In this document: positions 42,694 through 54,249 of the stretch, one piece after another | How the letters are laid out: the number at the start of each line of letters is the position of its first letter | Position numbering within the stretch: position 1 is the stretch's first letter | From: Pristionchus mayeri | Lineage: Eukaryota; Nematoda; Chromadorea; Rhabditida; Neodiplogasteridae | Length of the DNA stretch: 64,000 bases | Assembly: GCA_036245805.1 (NCBI GenBank) | Contig: BTRK01000003.1 | Span: forward strand, 40,565,215 to 40,629,214 | Direction of reading: 5' to 3' | The notes under the pieces: model-generated | Told to the model about the DNA's origin: nothing | The model's input: the letters and a program-made list of their open reading frames with translations, nothing else | Database searches by the model: none | Made by a program: the position numbers and the translations under genes

Positions 42694-43949
42694 TTAGGTT
42701 GGTCGATAATGAATGCAAGATTTTTTTGTTCATAACATTTTTATTTATAATTCAACAACACACAACAATCAATCAACAATATAATCACCATTGTACTGCA
42801 CAACATTGGTCCACCTATTGGGCAGGTCATTGATGCCGTTCTCCCAGAAGAACGATGGCTGGGACTCGAAGAAGTTGGCGACATCGGTTTTCAGGTGGTC
42901 AAAGTCCGCGAAGGTTTTGTTGCGTAGGAACAACTTGAGGGCCCGGAACAAGTGGTAGTCAGAGGGTGCCAAGTCAGGAGAATATGGCGGGTGGGGTACG
43001 GTTTCCCAGTTCAGTTCGGCAAGCTTGGACTGAGTTAACTTTGCTGTATGAGGTCGAGCGTTGTCATGAAGCAGGTATACTGTAGTTCGTCTCCGACGCT
43101 TCTGTTTCATCGCAGCGGCCAGATTGTCCAGTTGAGTACTGTAGAGGATAGAACTGACTGTTTTCCCTTGAGTGAGCAGGTCATAGTACAGCATCCCTTG
43201 CGCATCCCAGAAGCAGCACAGAAGAATCTTCTTTGGATGGGGGTCGGCTTTGGGTTGCGTTGGCGGCTCTTCTCCTCGGGGGATCCAGACAGCGTGACGG
43301 GTACTGTTATCGTAGAGGATCCAACTTTCATCTCCAGTCACGAGGTCTTCTAGAAGCTCCTTCCTGTGGGGGCGAAGGAGGAGAGATTGGCAGATGCTTG
43401 TACGGGTCATCCTCTGGCCATCGGTGAGTTGGTGGGGCACCCATCTGGATAGAACTTTGTGGTAGCCAAGCGTTTTGAGGTGGTTGACAACAGTACTATG
43501 GACGCACCCAAGTGTGGTCGCCAGTTCACGGGTGCTTGATTCCGGCTTCTCCCTTATGGCACGGAGTAATTCAGAATCATCGGTGGTGATTGGGGGACCA
43601 GTGGAGTGTCCGCTTTCGAGATTCGTCTCTCCTTCCTCAAAGCGATTGAACCATCGGTGTACTGTGCTGTAGGTAGTCACATCCTTCTTGAATGCTCCGT
43701 TGATGTTAGCAGTGGTCTTGCTCGCGTTGGCTCCGCGCAGCCATTCGTAATAGTACAAGACGTGAAGTTGGTCTTCGGTAATGTCGGTCATAGTTTATTC
43801 TACCTTGAAGCGGCCGCTTTTATATATCTTTAGGGGAGTACCTCCGAGAACACTCTAGAACATTCTAGAGTTGGGAAATTGCCAACCTGCAAAAAAGCGG
43901 GAAAATTAAATTTTTTAAAAAATCTTGTATTCATTATCGACCAACCTAA
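42694..43949 (-). mobile_element. Mariner transposon, apparently intact
   Basis: TTAGGTTGGTCGATAATGAA at the left and its inverted copy at the right match over about 33 bp with one mismatch. TA flanks both ends (42692-42693 and 43950-43951). The 1256-bp length and a single 340-codon frame are standard for autonomous mariners. Confidence 0.96.
42769..43791 (-). CDS. Mariner transposase (DD34D), intact
   Basis: The 340-residue protein is of normal family length. It has two N-terminal helix-turn-helix regions that would bind the terminal repeats, with VHRWFNRFEEGETNLE near the end of the first. The core holds Asp in VTGDESW, Asp in LLHDNARPH and Asp in YSPDLAPSDYHLF. Thirty-four residues separate the last two, the mariner spacing. 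WVPHQL marks the linker. It would excise the element and paste it at TA in the nucleus. ATG at 43791 lies about 160 bp inside the right TIR, as expected. No stop, frameshift or lost catalytic residue is visible, so activity is plausible but unproven. Confidence 0.96.
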   Translation of the reverse strand: MTDITEDQLHVLYYYEWLRGANASKTTANINGAFKKDVTTYSTVHRWFNRFEEGETNLESGHSTGPPITTDDSELLRAIREKPESSTRELATTLGCVHSTVVNHLKTLGYHKVLSRWVPHQLTDGQRMTRTSICQSLLLRPHRKELLEDLVTGDESWILYDNSTRHAVWIPRGEEPPTQPKADPHPKKILLCCFWDAQGMLYYDLLTQGKTVSSILYSTQLDNLAAAMKQKRRRRTTVYLLHDNARPHTAKLTQSKLAELNWETVPHPPYSPDLAPSDYHLFRALKLFLRNKTFADFDHLKTDVANFFESQPSFFWENGINDLPNRWTNVVQYNGDYIVD

Positions 43950-43951
43950 TA

Positions 43952-45454
43952 CATTCTCTGCGTACTCACCCTCTCAGAAGAGTTCTAATTGCTGACCCAT
44001 CTCCCAATCCCGTTAGATTAATGTTTCGCCACTTCGAGATAGGGTATGCGCCCAGTCTCCATGGTAAATTTGAATTGCACAATATCTTAATTGTTTCTTC
44101 CCTTACTTTTATCCAACGTCTTACTATCCGCTCTCTCGTCTTAGACACAGCCTCTTCCTCATCCACACTTCCGCTCTCAGTTTCCAAGTAGCCGAGTCTT
44201 AACTTCGACAGATAAGCATATCTACCTATCGCTGCCCAATCTCGGAGTGGAACAGATATGGCTACTCAAAGTAATCATATGTGCGAGAGAGCGCTTAGAT
44301 TGCATGTGTTTTTTACATCTTTTAGGGAGAATACCTTTCATCTCGGATATCGTATCGCTCGAAAAGTCACGAGGCTTTATTTTTGACTGCCACTCCGCTG
44401 AATATTGGGGTTCACCGGTAAGTCCATGGTGAAGAAGGAAAGCGGCAGCTCAAATGCACCTTCGATTTTTTACGTTATTCGGTGAGTCCACTTGATTATC
44501 TGTGGTATTTGCGATAGAGAAGTAAGACAGGGAAGCTGTAGCGTGAGCATTCTCCTTAATATGCAACTATAAATATTTTTGTGTCTGGGATATTCAAGAT
44601 CACTTAATTGACAAATTTGAGAGCCTAAGAGGATCCTCTCCATTTCAGATGAGTACTATATAGAAGAGTCTTGGTACGCATTACGTATTTGCATCAAGTC
44701 ATTGTCTGAGTCTTGACCATCGTTGAAAGTATATGTTCCCACGTTAATCATTAAACTATTTTCTGCGATATACAAATGAGATCGACTCGAAAGACTATTT
44801 CGATTGATCTATCCTGGATCATTAGTATTACAATCTGACTACGACTCTTTTGTGGGCGGTCTCCTCACAATGCGAGCCACCCTCCGAAATAAAAAAAAAC
44901 GCACTCACCCATCTCTTAGGAAAGTAAAAAAAAAACAAGTGATAAAAACAAGTGAGATACATCGACCGTTTTTAATTTGAAATTGTTGTATGATTAATTT
45001 AATGCAGGTAGTAAAGAGTTATTGGTAAAGGCGATGTTCACGAGGAGAAGTAGGCATGCGGCAACGATTATGCGCCAGGTTGGTTTGTTCTGGTCTTCGA
45101 GGGGAAACAACAGTTTAAATTTGAGAAAACTATTTGTGAGATGGAAACAGAAAAATCGTCCAGTCATGCAGATCTTTCACGATTTAAATCGATGTGAAAT
45201 TTGAGTTTAAACTTAGTTGATCAAATAACCGGCATATGTTATTCATTGTATTCAATCATACAGCCGTCTTTCCTCCTCATTTCAGCTGAGCGCAAAGTGG
45301 ACGACTCACATGCGCCCTCTCTTGAATTTTCTCGCTTCCGTCATACGCAAAATTATATGCGGAAGGTTTGAATGTATTGAACAGGACCAGACGCTCACGA
45401 AAAGTCCACCGTGCGATTTGAACTGTCGAGCTGCGTCGGATTGGGAAATTCCGG
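43952..45454. repeat. DRF mosaic, includes the empty-site paralogue
   Basis: 44285-44550 is the inverted copy of 24260-24510. 44770-45330 matches 4590-5063, 6328-6345 and 7910-8035 joined together, without the mariner or foldback. No gene is seen. Confidence 0.7.
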
Positions 45455-45708
45455 TGATCCTATTTCCAACATCAGAAAGTTTGGCAAGCTGGAAAAAATC
45501 TGTATAAGAATAACGCCTGTTTGAAAAAGTGACATTCGATTGCGTCATAACTACGCAATCAGTTATGATGCACGTGATGACGCAATATATGCATCGTATT
45601 CCTCGATGGGTTTGATAGATAGTGCTGCAACATCTAACTTGCTAAGTCAACGGCAGAAAAAGTTATACAAAAAAAATCAAATCGTATGAATACTTTCCGG
45701 CGCTACTG
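45455..45708. mobile_element. One-arm relic of the Tc1-like foldback
   Basis: From AACATCAGAAAGTTTGGC through GAAAAAATCTGTATAAGAA to CGGCGCTACTG followed by TA it matches the right arm of 36743-37629. The left arm is missing. Confidence 0.8.
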
Positions 45709-45710
45709 TA

Positions 45711-46525
45711 CGTCATAAAGGAATTGTTCACGACACAGGAGCCCTATTCCCACTTCTCTATCACTAATATCGCAGTGATTCAGCCAGCATCATCGATTCA
45801 AACTTTTACAAGTTCTTTAAGGCGAACTCGCGCTGCAGTTTGCCAATTTTACCATGCGATTATTGTTTTCAGCGATCGTGCTTGGTCTTTTGTTAAAAAC
45901 TCACCAATATATTTACGAAAGAGGAAATGCTAACAAGCAAATGGTTCCCCGCTTTGATAAGATCTTTCAAAAAATCAAAGCCGCACTCTAGTTTTAAATC
46001 GAATATTTCACTTTGTGGTCATCACATTCGCTTATACTGTACTTGGTAATACTTTGTGTATAAAATTAATATAATCGAGATGAAAGTTAAAAGACTTGCA
46101 AATTACAATCCACCTGAAGAGCGAGGATTCTTACGCGTTAGAGGAGGCTGAGCGAATCCGTCGTACGGATAAGAGAAAGGTCGCGTCTGGAAAGAGTTGT
46201 ATTTTCGGATTGCGTAGAATTGAAATGCAATTATAAAAAATGATCTTGTAAAATTTTTTAATTGTTATGTAAGCTGAGTGGAAGCTGCGTGGTGTGTAGC
46301 GCTGTATTGGACGAGTGTCTCGTCCGCTTCAAATTATTCGCAACAGTCATAAGATCGTTTCAATTGTCCTACATTCCGCCCTTGTCTTACTCAAATAGCT
46401 CAGTACAATGTTTTGCTGATTACATATTAATATAAAAAATAGAACAATTTGAGAGTAAGTGTTACAACAATACACCCAAGGGATACGACAGCGCGGAGCC
46501 GGAGTGCTGATGAGGGATAGAAAGG
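45711..46525. repeat. DRF copy
   Basis: 45730-46050 parallels 22240-22600 and 62215-62540 (AATATCGCAGTGATTCAGC, CGCTGCAGTTTGCC, GATAAGATCTTTCAAAA). 46180-46390 holds GTCTGGAAAGAG and TTCAATTGTCCTACATTC. No coding is seen. Confidence 0.65.
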
Positions 46526-46533
46526 GTCTGTAA

Positions 46534-47270
46534 TAGGGTTGGTCAAACCGAGTCGGGCCAGTCGAGCACCCGACTCTCAAACTCGACTCGGGCTCAGCTC
46601 GACTCGAGCCTGAACACTCGGGCCGCTCGAAAATGGTGCTAACCCGATCGGGCGGCCCGAGTTTGAGAGTGAAGAGTCGAGCGGCTCGTCTGGCCCGGCA
46701 TGGCCCGACTGGCTCGACTCGGCCCGTCTCTGCCCGTCTCGGCCCGAGTCGGCCCGACCTTTCGAGCGCAAGCAAAGGACAATTCCGCGTCGTTCTCACC
46801 TATGTAATTTGAGGTTCCATGAGGGAGCAGCCGGTTAGTCAAGTCGTTTTATTTTGCACCATCGGTAAAAAAAGTAGCTGGTTCAATTCTGTTCGATTCG
46901 GTTACGTTTTTGCTCAAATTATTTATCATTTTGCACATTTCTTTCATAACTATAACCTACAAACAGAGCAAAAAAGAAAAATTGAATGCGGAGTTGAACT
47001 GGGGCCTTTTGGCAACAAGGTGCAAAACACAACCACTTCACCAATAGGTTAGTTATTCTTTAGCTGCTAACGATAATGGTAAGCAGGACACGGAAATGCC
47101 CCTCGAGTTCGACTCGGCCCGAGACGGGCTGAGTCGGGCTAATCGAGCCGCTTGACTCTTCACTCTCGAGGTCGGGCCACCCGATCGGGTTTCGAGCCAA
47201 CTCGGGCTAAAATGAAGGTTTTCCGAGTCGAGTACTCGAATACCGGGCTGGCCCGATTTCACCAACCCTA
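46534..47270. mobile_element. hAT-type MITE, copy 1
   Basis: TAGGGTTGGTCAAACCGAG at the left is inverted at the right (GGCCCGATTTCACCAACCCTA). GTCTGTAA lies at 46526-46533 and 47271-47278, an 8-bp hAT-type duplication. Long GC-rich inverted arms (CGGGCCGA and CTCGACTC repeats) surround an AT-rich centre with tRNA-like boxes. The long arginine-rich frame at 46347-46799 is a by-product of the GC repeats. Confidence 0.93.
46990..47044 (-). other. tRNA-like promoter boxes in hAT MITE copy 1
   Basis: On the minus strand TTGGTGAAGTGG (A-box-like, 47033-47044) precedes AGTTCAACTCC (B-box-like, about 46990-47000). A plus-strand mirror has CGGTTAGTCAAGTCG (46832) and GGTTCAATTC (46880). The stems do not pair well enough for a tRNA gene. 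Confidence 0.55.
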
Positions 47271-47278
47271 GTCTGTAA

Positions 47279-48507
47279 AGAGAGAAAATTTTCGAAAACA
47301 TTCTATATAGTTCGGAAGTAGTGAAAACTTTGCTGGAATGGGGAAAACTCGCAGAATTCTATTTTTTTTCCTCTCTCGTTTCATTGGGGATGCCGTCTAA
47401 ATTCACTACCCACTGGATATTTCTCATGGTCTAAGCTATCATTGAGTTTATAACATGTCCAGATTTTCTCGTTCGGAAATAGTGAAAACTTTGCTTGAAT
47501 GAGCAAAACTCGCTGAAATTTTGCTCTGCCTCTATTGCATATTCATTTAAAAATATTGTCTCTCATGTTAGATGTCCGGAGCAAGTTTGATTCACAAAAC
47601 AAATTTTTGTATAAAATAAAAAAAAATACAAATATTTGTTTAAAAATTTGAAAAAAAATTGACCCAACACAACGTTTGAACTCAACAGTGGTATACTGTA
47701 GAAATCCATTCCTACCTGAAATTGGAAAAAAAGCATGTATTTCTGTCATTTTAAATATTTTTTGCATTTTCTTTGTCGTGCTAGAATCAGTATAGCCGAT
47801 TTTTTTAAACAAAGTCTGCAAGGCGCTCTCGCGCTGTAGTTTATCTAGTTCCCCATGCGATCATCACTGTCACGATAATATTTCGTTGTACAAGAGCAAA
47901 ACCCTTTAATATGCCTTCGAATAAAGAAATGCTCACAATGTGGTCGTTCTCCCGCCATGGTAAGATGTCAAAAATATCGAACCGACCCGGTGCATTCGCT
48001 CTTTCGCCCGCCTACTTCACCACGTGGTCATCGCTTTCTCTAATCAATGTGCGGATGTGTATCAAGAACAAATATCAAGCATTCACGAGTTGCAATCAGC
48101 CAGAAGTGCGAGTTAGATCACGCGTAAGATGCGACTGCACAGACGCGGTTAGCGGATGAGGTAGGGGACGCGTCTGGACAGAGAGGCATTTTCCAGATAA
48201 ATGTCAGAGAGTCCAGAAACCAGCCGTTGTGTAAAATAAAAAAAATTACTTCCAACAATATTACATTGTTGTGAGTGTCTTGTCCGGTTCCAACCTTTCA
48301 AGCCAGTCCCAAATTCGTTTCAACTGTCCTACATTAGGTCCCTATCTTCACAAAACCGTTGAAGTCTGGATTCCGCGTATAAAAATATAACTAGAACATA
48401 TTCTTCATCAGTAAGAACGGTGTAGGATGGTCGTGGAGAACGTCGATGCTCCTGATGACCCGTAACAAGAGGAACTCTCCGCGACTGCTTGGCACCTGCA
48501 GTAGGGG
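47279..48507. repeat. AT-rich DNA and DRF copy
   Basis: 47815-48460 is DRF (AAGGCGCTCTCGCGCTGTAG, CCGACCCGGTGCATTCGCT, GAACGTCGATGCTCCTGATG). 47290-47810 is AT-rich with a repeated AGTGAAAACTTTGCT(G/T)GAATG. No gene is seen. Confidence 0.6.
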
Positions 48508-49471
48508 CGGGGGGGGGGGGGTGACAAAACGGCAACGACATAACGGCAAGCGACAAAACGGCAACGGAGCATAACTCAGTGGAGAGTTGTTCTAGAACAT
48601 CAGGAATGGTCTGTATCATATCAGAATATTTTCTTCTTAATTATCAATAACATGACCTTTGATCTTTTGGAGGTTGACGACAAAACGGCAACGAGCAATA
48701 ACACCACTCAGATTCATCCCACAGTTCTCGGGAAGGCAACAATCGATAGCTAATGACTTGCCCTATCCATTCGACATCTGGTCTTTGAACTTTGAGCAAC
48801 TGCCGACAAAACGGCAACCAGCCATAACACGGTTCAAAATCATCCCACAGCGCTCAGATCGGCACCAATCGATAGCTAATGACGTGCCTTATCCTTTCGA
48901 CATCTGATCTTTCATATTTGACGAACTGACGACAAAACGGCAACGAGCTATATCTGAGTTAACGCGAGCTTCTGGATGATTCTGAGTAGTGTTTTGGCTC
49001 GTTGCCGTTTTGCCGCTAGTTGGTCAAAGATCAAAGATCATATGTCGAATGAATAGATCCGATCATTAGCTATCGATTGGTGCCTACCTGAGCGCTGTGG
49101 GATGATTCTGAACCGTTTTATGGCTCGTTGCCGTTTTGTCGTCAGTTGGTCAAAGTTCAAAGATCATATGTCGAATGGATAGGTCAAGTCATTAGCCATC
49201 GATTGATGCCTTCCCGAGAGCTGTGGGATGAATCTGAGTGGTGTTATGGCTCGTTGCCGTTTTGTCGTCAACTTCCAAAAGATCAAAGATCATGTTATTG
49301 ATAATTAAGGAGAAAATATACTGATGTGATACAGACCATTCCCGATGTTCTAGGATAACTCTCCACGGAGATATGCTTCGTTGCCGTTTTGTCGGTTGCC
49401 GTTATGTCGTTGCCGTTTTGTCGTAAATAAGCCGTGTTGCCGTTTTGTCGTTGCCGTTTTGTCACCCCCCC
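48508..49471. mobile_element. Palindromic element built on GACAAAACGGCAACG
   Basis: The ends are a run of 13 G then TGACAAAACGGCAACGACA, and the inverse GTTGCCGTTTTGTCACCCCCCC. Each arm has three tandem blocks of about 140 bp starting GACGACAAAACGGCAAC and containing AATCGATAGCTAATGAC and ATTCGACATCTG. The centre is near 48975. Frames across it only translate the repeats. No transposase is seen. Confidence 0.9.
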
Positions 49472-51291
49472 GGGGCGGGGGAGGGAAGATGGGGAACAGG
49501 TGGACGAATATATTTAAATGCAGTTTTATATCAATTTCTCATACAGTGATGAAGACCTATTGGCAATTTGCCGTTTCCGAAGGATTTCATTCAACCACAA
49601 AACCCGAATTGAAAATGGAGAGCATCCGAAAGACTGATAAACAAATATCAGACAAACATAAATTGTTGTAATTTTTAATAAAGCAATATTGGTTTGTTGC
49701 AACAGGAATACTCTGGAATTGAAAACTAACCATCCCCAAGATATAACGTATAACCTTAAAATCCGAGTTGTCCTTGAACTGAATTCGAGATGAGGATGTC
49801 AGTCAAACATAAATTGTAGGGAGAGTTAGTTCTCATCTGCTCATAAACGATTTACAATCGCAAGATGTGAATCGCCTAAGAAAACAGGCAGTCGCACGTG
49901 CAAACATACTGAATTTGAAACTGTTGGTTCAGTCCAGTTCACTACATTCCGACAGTATGATACAGTACAAACTGCGCTACCCTGCCTGATGCAGATTCTA
50001 AAAGAAAGTCGACTGCCCGAACGACGGTACAAATTGATAGACGAATTTGACTCGTCTACGAAACCACCCTCGCGCAAGTGCAAAAATTGTATGAATATTC
50101 AAATATTCCATCTGTTTCTCTCTATTCGCCCACTACACAAATACACCACTAGTCTGCTGCCGTACTAGTAGTTGTTTCTTACCGTACTTCTACAGCGCAG
50201 TTTGCCACTTATATCACAGATTGGCCCTTGAAGTTAATAAATTGGTCGAGCATCTGTCTGAAAGTCCCCTCACAATAAAATTTAAAAAATAAGTCGTTTA
50301 TAGTATCTACCTTGAGAATAAGTTGATGCCCTAATGCCATAGATATTATGTCTCCTCCGCGATAGATTTTTAAAAAACTCAAAATTTCGTCGATGCATTC
50401 TTGTTGCCACTTACCTACTTTCATTTATGATAACAACTTATATCAATCGAAGGCAGCAGATTAGAATAAAATAAATCATGATGAAATACTCGCACTCTAG
50501 TTCCTCTGTTATACCGTACCCTCCATCCACCTCACAGAAACACTCTACCCTCTACCTTTCTTTCGCTACAGTATACCTGAATCCCAATGAGCATCTCAGT
50601 GGGTGTCGAAAATAAAACCCCAATATTTTTTTGAGAGAAACGATATCATCAAAGATCGCCAAAACTCACATGCAAGTCGTTCTACTACTCCGTATGCGCC
50701 CTTAGAGTAAACATATCTTATCCACTCTGAGATCGATCAAAGAGAAGTAAATTATCCCATAAGGCGATGCAAAGAGACGGCTACGCGGGCAAGGATACCG
50801 GAGGCGTGGGCCGTGGGAGACGACACGATAACCAACCCAAATCGTAAACGGCACGACTTTTAAAAGTGCCGAGACCAGAGCCTAGCGGGATTATTCGATT
50901 ATTTATCACATCAGGCAATAGTGTTCTGGTGAGGATGGGGCCATATTCTAAGCTGCGCTCCAAAAACTCTTAGCGGGATTAGGATTTTTTAACCTTGAGA
51001 GTTAACAATTTGAATAATAGGTTTTGTAAACACGGAGCACTCACGGCATTGAACGTACTCGCACAGATCAGCACCCTACTAAATTATAAAGCCTGAATCA
51101 ACCGGATCGATTTCCCACTGTCAAGAATTTGGGAAGTGCAAGAGAGTTTCAGAGGATGAGGACGCAGAGAATGTAGAGAGAAACCGTGCACATTCTGATT
51201 GATAGTAGAACATTCGGTCTACGACAACGACGTTGATCTTTTGAGAACGGTAGTCACGCAATAACCCATTCGTAATTGGTTAAAAAAAGGC
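49472..51291. repeat. DRF mosaic with a possible RTE scrap
   Basis: 50860-51290 is a diverged copy of 14890-15190 (AAGCCTGAATCAACCGGATC). 50700-50800 matches 60480-60590. At 50930-50962, GTGAGGATGGGGCCATATTC matches the 3' end of the RTE fragment at 41890-41930. No host gene is found; the frames at 49841 and 50209 lack known motifs. Confidence 0.55.
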
Positions 51292-51293
51292 TA

Positions 51294-52376
51294 CAGGGTG
51301 CGAGAAAAGTATTGTGACACAATTCAATTAAGCCCCACTTGGTGCGCAGTGTTTTAATTTATCCCAATTTTTTGCACCATGTACCTTAGCTATGTAGCTA
51401 TTTAGCGCTCATGTATCAAACAAATATTTCTTTTAGATTACGAGATTTAATTTATTAAAAATTTAGTGAAGAAAAACGATCATGTTTCTCTCACTGCATG
51501 AGTCGTATTCTTTAATGCCGCATTACAACAATGTAATAGGTGGCGAATTCCATTATTTTTTCTTAAGAAGGGCACTTGTGCCCGAGTCTAAATATGTGTC
51601 CATTTAATTTGGAGATTTGGTTATACAGCTTAAAAATATTTAAAAGTAAGCTGTGACGAACGGCCCTCGAAAAAATTTTCTCGAATAAAGATGTCGCGTC
51701 CATCAAATAAGAATGATAGAAAAATATAAACGTATGTATTATGGTACACGTCCATTCAGTAGTGCAAATATGCTTTCAGTTTAAATTGGGAAAGCGAATC
51801 TGCTTCTGTACAAGTTTCGAATCTGTCCCAAGTGTCGTTTTCAGCCACATTTTATCATGTATGGTTCAGTAGTTTAAACCATGTTTTCATTCAGTTTGAC
51901 GCTACTAAAATTCATAATTCGGTCCTTGCATATAACATACAAGTTTATATCTCAATATATGGATGCTGAGAAAGAAATTCGAAAATGTGATTTTTCAAAA
52001 AGATAATTCCGTATCAAAGTGTGATGCAGTTATTTTCATATTTCTCCGTTTCCTGATATCGTATTTCCGCCTAAACAAGTATACTTTAAAGAGGAATGGT
52101 TGCTCTCCATACTCAAGTTGAGAAAGCGGGGGAATTATTATCCGAAGATGTTTTATTATTAATTAAAGAGAAAAATGAGCTGCGGGCCAAGGGCCCATTT
52201 TTTCGAACTTGAAAATCGAAAAGCTCTGAAAGACAAAATCGATAGATGGGGAACTGTGATACAATTGTTGGAGGTACTGTTCGCAGGCATACAATGGCGA
52301 AAGCAGAAATCTATGCTATCATTACTTCGCGAGATATTACATAAAAGACTTGTCACCATACTTTTCTCGCATCCTG
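51294..52376. mobile_element. Tc1-like element, decayed
   Basis: CAGGGTGCGAGAAAAGTATT at 51294 and its inverse at 52376 (ACTTTTCTCGCATCCTG) form about 26-bp ends, flanked by TA on both sides. The 1083-bp length suits a Tc1/mariner-type element. The plus frame 52175-52390 ends at the right TIR where a transposase C-terminus would lie, but no DDE motif is readable. Confidence 0.82.
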
Positions 52377-52378
52377 TA

Positions 52379-53311
52379 TTTTACAATTAATCTAACAAAT
52401 TTGATCATTCCAACCAGTCAATAAGCCGTTTCGATAATCATATGCCAAATCTATTCAACGACGACTTCGATCCAAAAATAAAATTTTTAATACAGAAATA
52501 ATTCATGCACACGTGGCTAATGAAGAAAGACCAATAGACAAAAAACCAATTTCTCACATCGCAGCCTGTAGTCAGTTATGATGCGTATGATGGGAACGAG
52601 AAGATTGAGCGACGGCGACTGAGACTCGTCCAATTCGTACTCAGCTGAAATGGATTGCATCATTTTAAGACGAGATACAAAGTTAATATTAAAGCCATCC
52701 TTAAAATCTAACCCATTGTTATATCCCGCCTATTGTTGTCATTAGATTGCACCTTCTAATGTCAGCAATAGGCTGGATATTACAACCCTGGCTCGAGGCA
52801 CGTCGCGGGAAACAGTTGCCATACCATTTTAACGTTTTTCCGCCGATTCCCACGTTCAACACCGCACACCAACTTGCTGCGCATTTTACTCTCACAGTAT
52901 TTGGTTTCTACGCAGAACGTCCGAGGAAAAATTGACAACTTGCACCCCCGTAGAAATTGATTCAACCATGAAACCCGAATTGTTCTTGGGAGAATTCAAG
53001 AGAGGGCGCAATGGATGTCACATGAGAGACAAGTATAAATGATATTTTATTCTTTCACCTCAGTAGTTTCGGCCTATTAACAATACAACGCTATTAGATT
53101 ACATGTCACGCTTAAGAAACCGCATGTTCGCAAGTGCAAAATACTGTGAATTTTCAGCTATTTTTCAAGGTTTTATCTCAGCTGATCCACTACAAACAGA
53201 ACAAAAGCGGAAAGCTATTCTGTTTCCACCCGTCTTCATCCCACACTAATCCTCCTACATTTTATAAAAAAAACTAGTGTATTCGATAATACTAGTGCAT
53301 TCTATCAAACA
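52379..53311. repeat. DRF mosaic
   Basis: 52960-53170 holds ATGAAACCCGAATTGTTCTT and CGCATGTTCGCAAGTGCAAAA, blocks also seen near 49760-50090. No gene is seen. Confidence 0.5.
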
Positions 53312-53313
53312 TA

Positions 53314-54247
53314 TTAGGTTGGTGCAAAAGTTTTTGCCGATTTGCTATCGGATTCGATTATTTTTCCTGGTCCAGTAACCAAAGAGGCTTGCCCCCACAT
53401 ACGGGCGTTACCATCTACTACCACGAAGCTATGCTACGTTTAGTGTCATATATATGTCTACTGCTCTTGTTCTTTCTAAAAAAATAATTTTTCCATTTTT
53501 CTGATCGAAGATTCTTAAAATTCGATTTTGCGAGACTGTGATTAGATCAAATTTCGACTGTGATTAGATCAATTTAAGATTCAGCAATCCCTCAAATTGA
53601 CCAATTCACTGATTGATAGAGCAAGGGTTGCTTGTTCTGTTTATCACACAATATCGGGGTTTCGATAAGTCTGAGAAAAGAAATAATCCGAAAAATGAGT
53701 ATTTCGTGGTCAATATTTTTCATATATATTAATGACAATACAGTTTCTGGCAATACAATCGAGCAGTGGCCAAACTAAAAATTTAGGCTTATGAGGAAGT
53801 GAACTTCTGGATGTTTTATGTTTGAGATCTCCAGCTCGATCGATATGGAAAAATGCGATCCTGAAATATGTTGGTCATGTGCATCTGAACATATCATTGA
53901 TATGAGCATAAATTTCCACTAAGCCTAAAATGTCAGAGCCAATTTGAACATGCTGTTGTTATCTATGGATGATGTACGTTCTCCTACTATTGCGGTTTTG
54001 CTCTATCTTTGATATTCGCAGAACACAGGCCATCGGAAATTATGGTCATATCTATCTACACCGCGACTTTGAATTAACACCGTTTCCACAATGCTGGCTA
54101 TTTGTTTGGGCTAATACTAATTGGCATAAGTAAGAGTATCCAACCACCCGTCTACCTTAGGCCAGTTGAAATTCAGGTCAAGATAAAAGGCGCAGCAATC
54201 CCAAAAATAAAATCTAAAAATCGGCAAAAACTTTTGCACCAACTTGA
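53314..54247. mobile_element. Mariner-like element, decayed
   Basis: TTAGGTTGGTGCAAAAGTTT at 53314 is inverted at 54247, where the last bases are mutated (CACCAACTTGA). TA flanks it. It is 934 bp, with the same TIR type as 17294-18178 and a shared inner stretch (TAGAGCAAGGGTTGCTTGTT). No transposase is readable. Confidence 0.87.
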
Positions 54248-54249
54248 TA

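Noticed and set aside
46347..46799. 150-codon Arg/Ser-rich frame
   Set aside because: It arises from GC-rich repeats in the arm of the hAT MITE; the second copy does not preserve it.
46985..47057. A tRNA gene
   Set aside because: A and B boxes are present but the acceptor and T stems do not pair. It is a tRNA-like part of a MITE.
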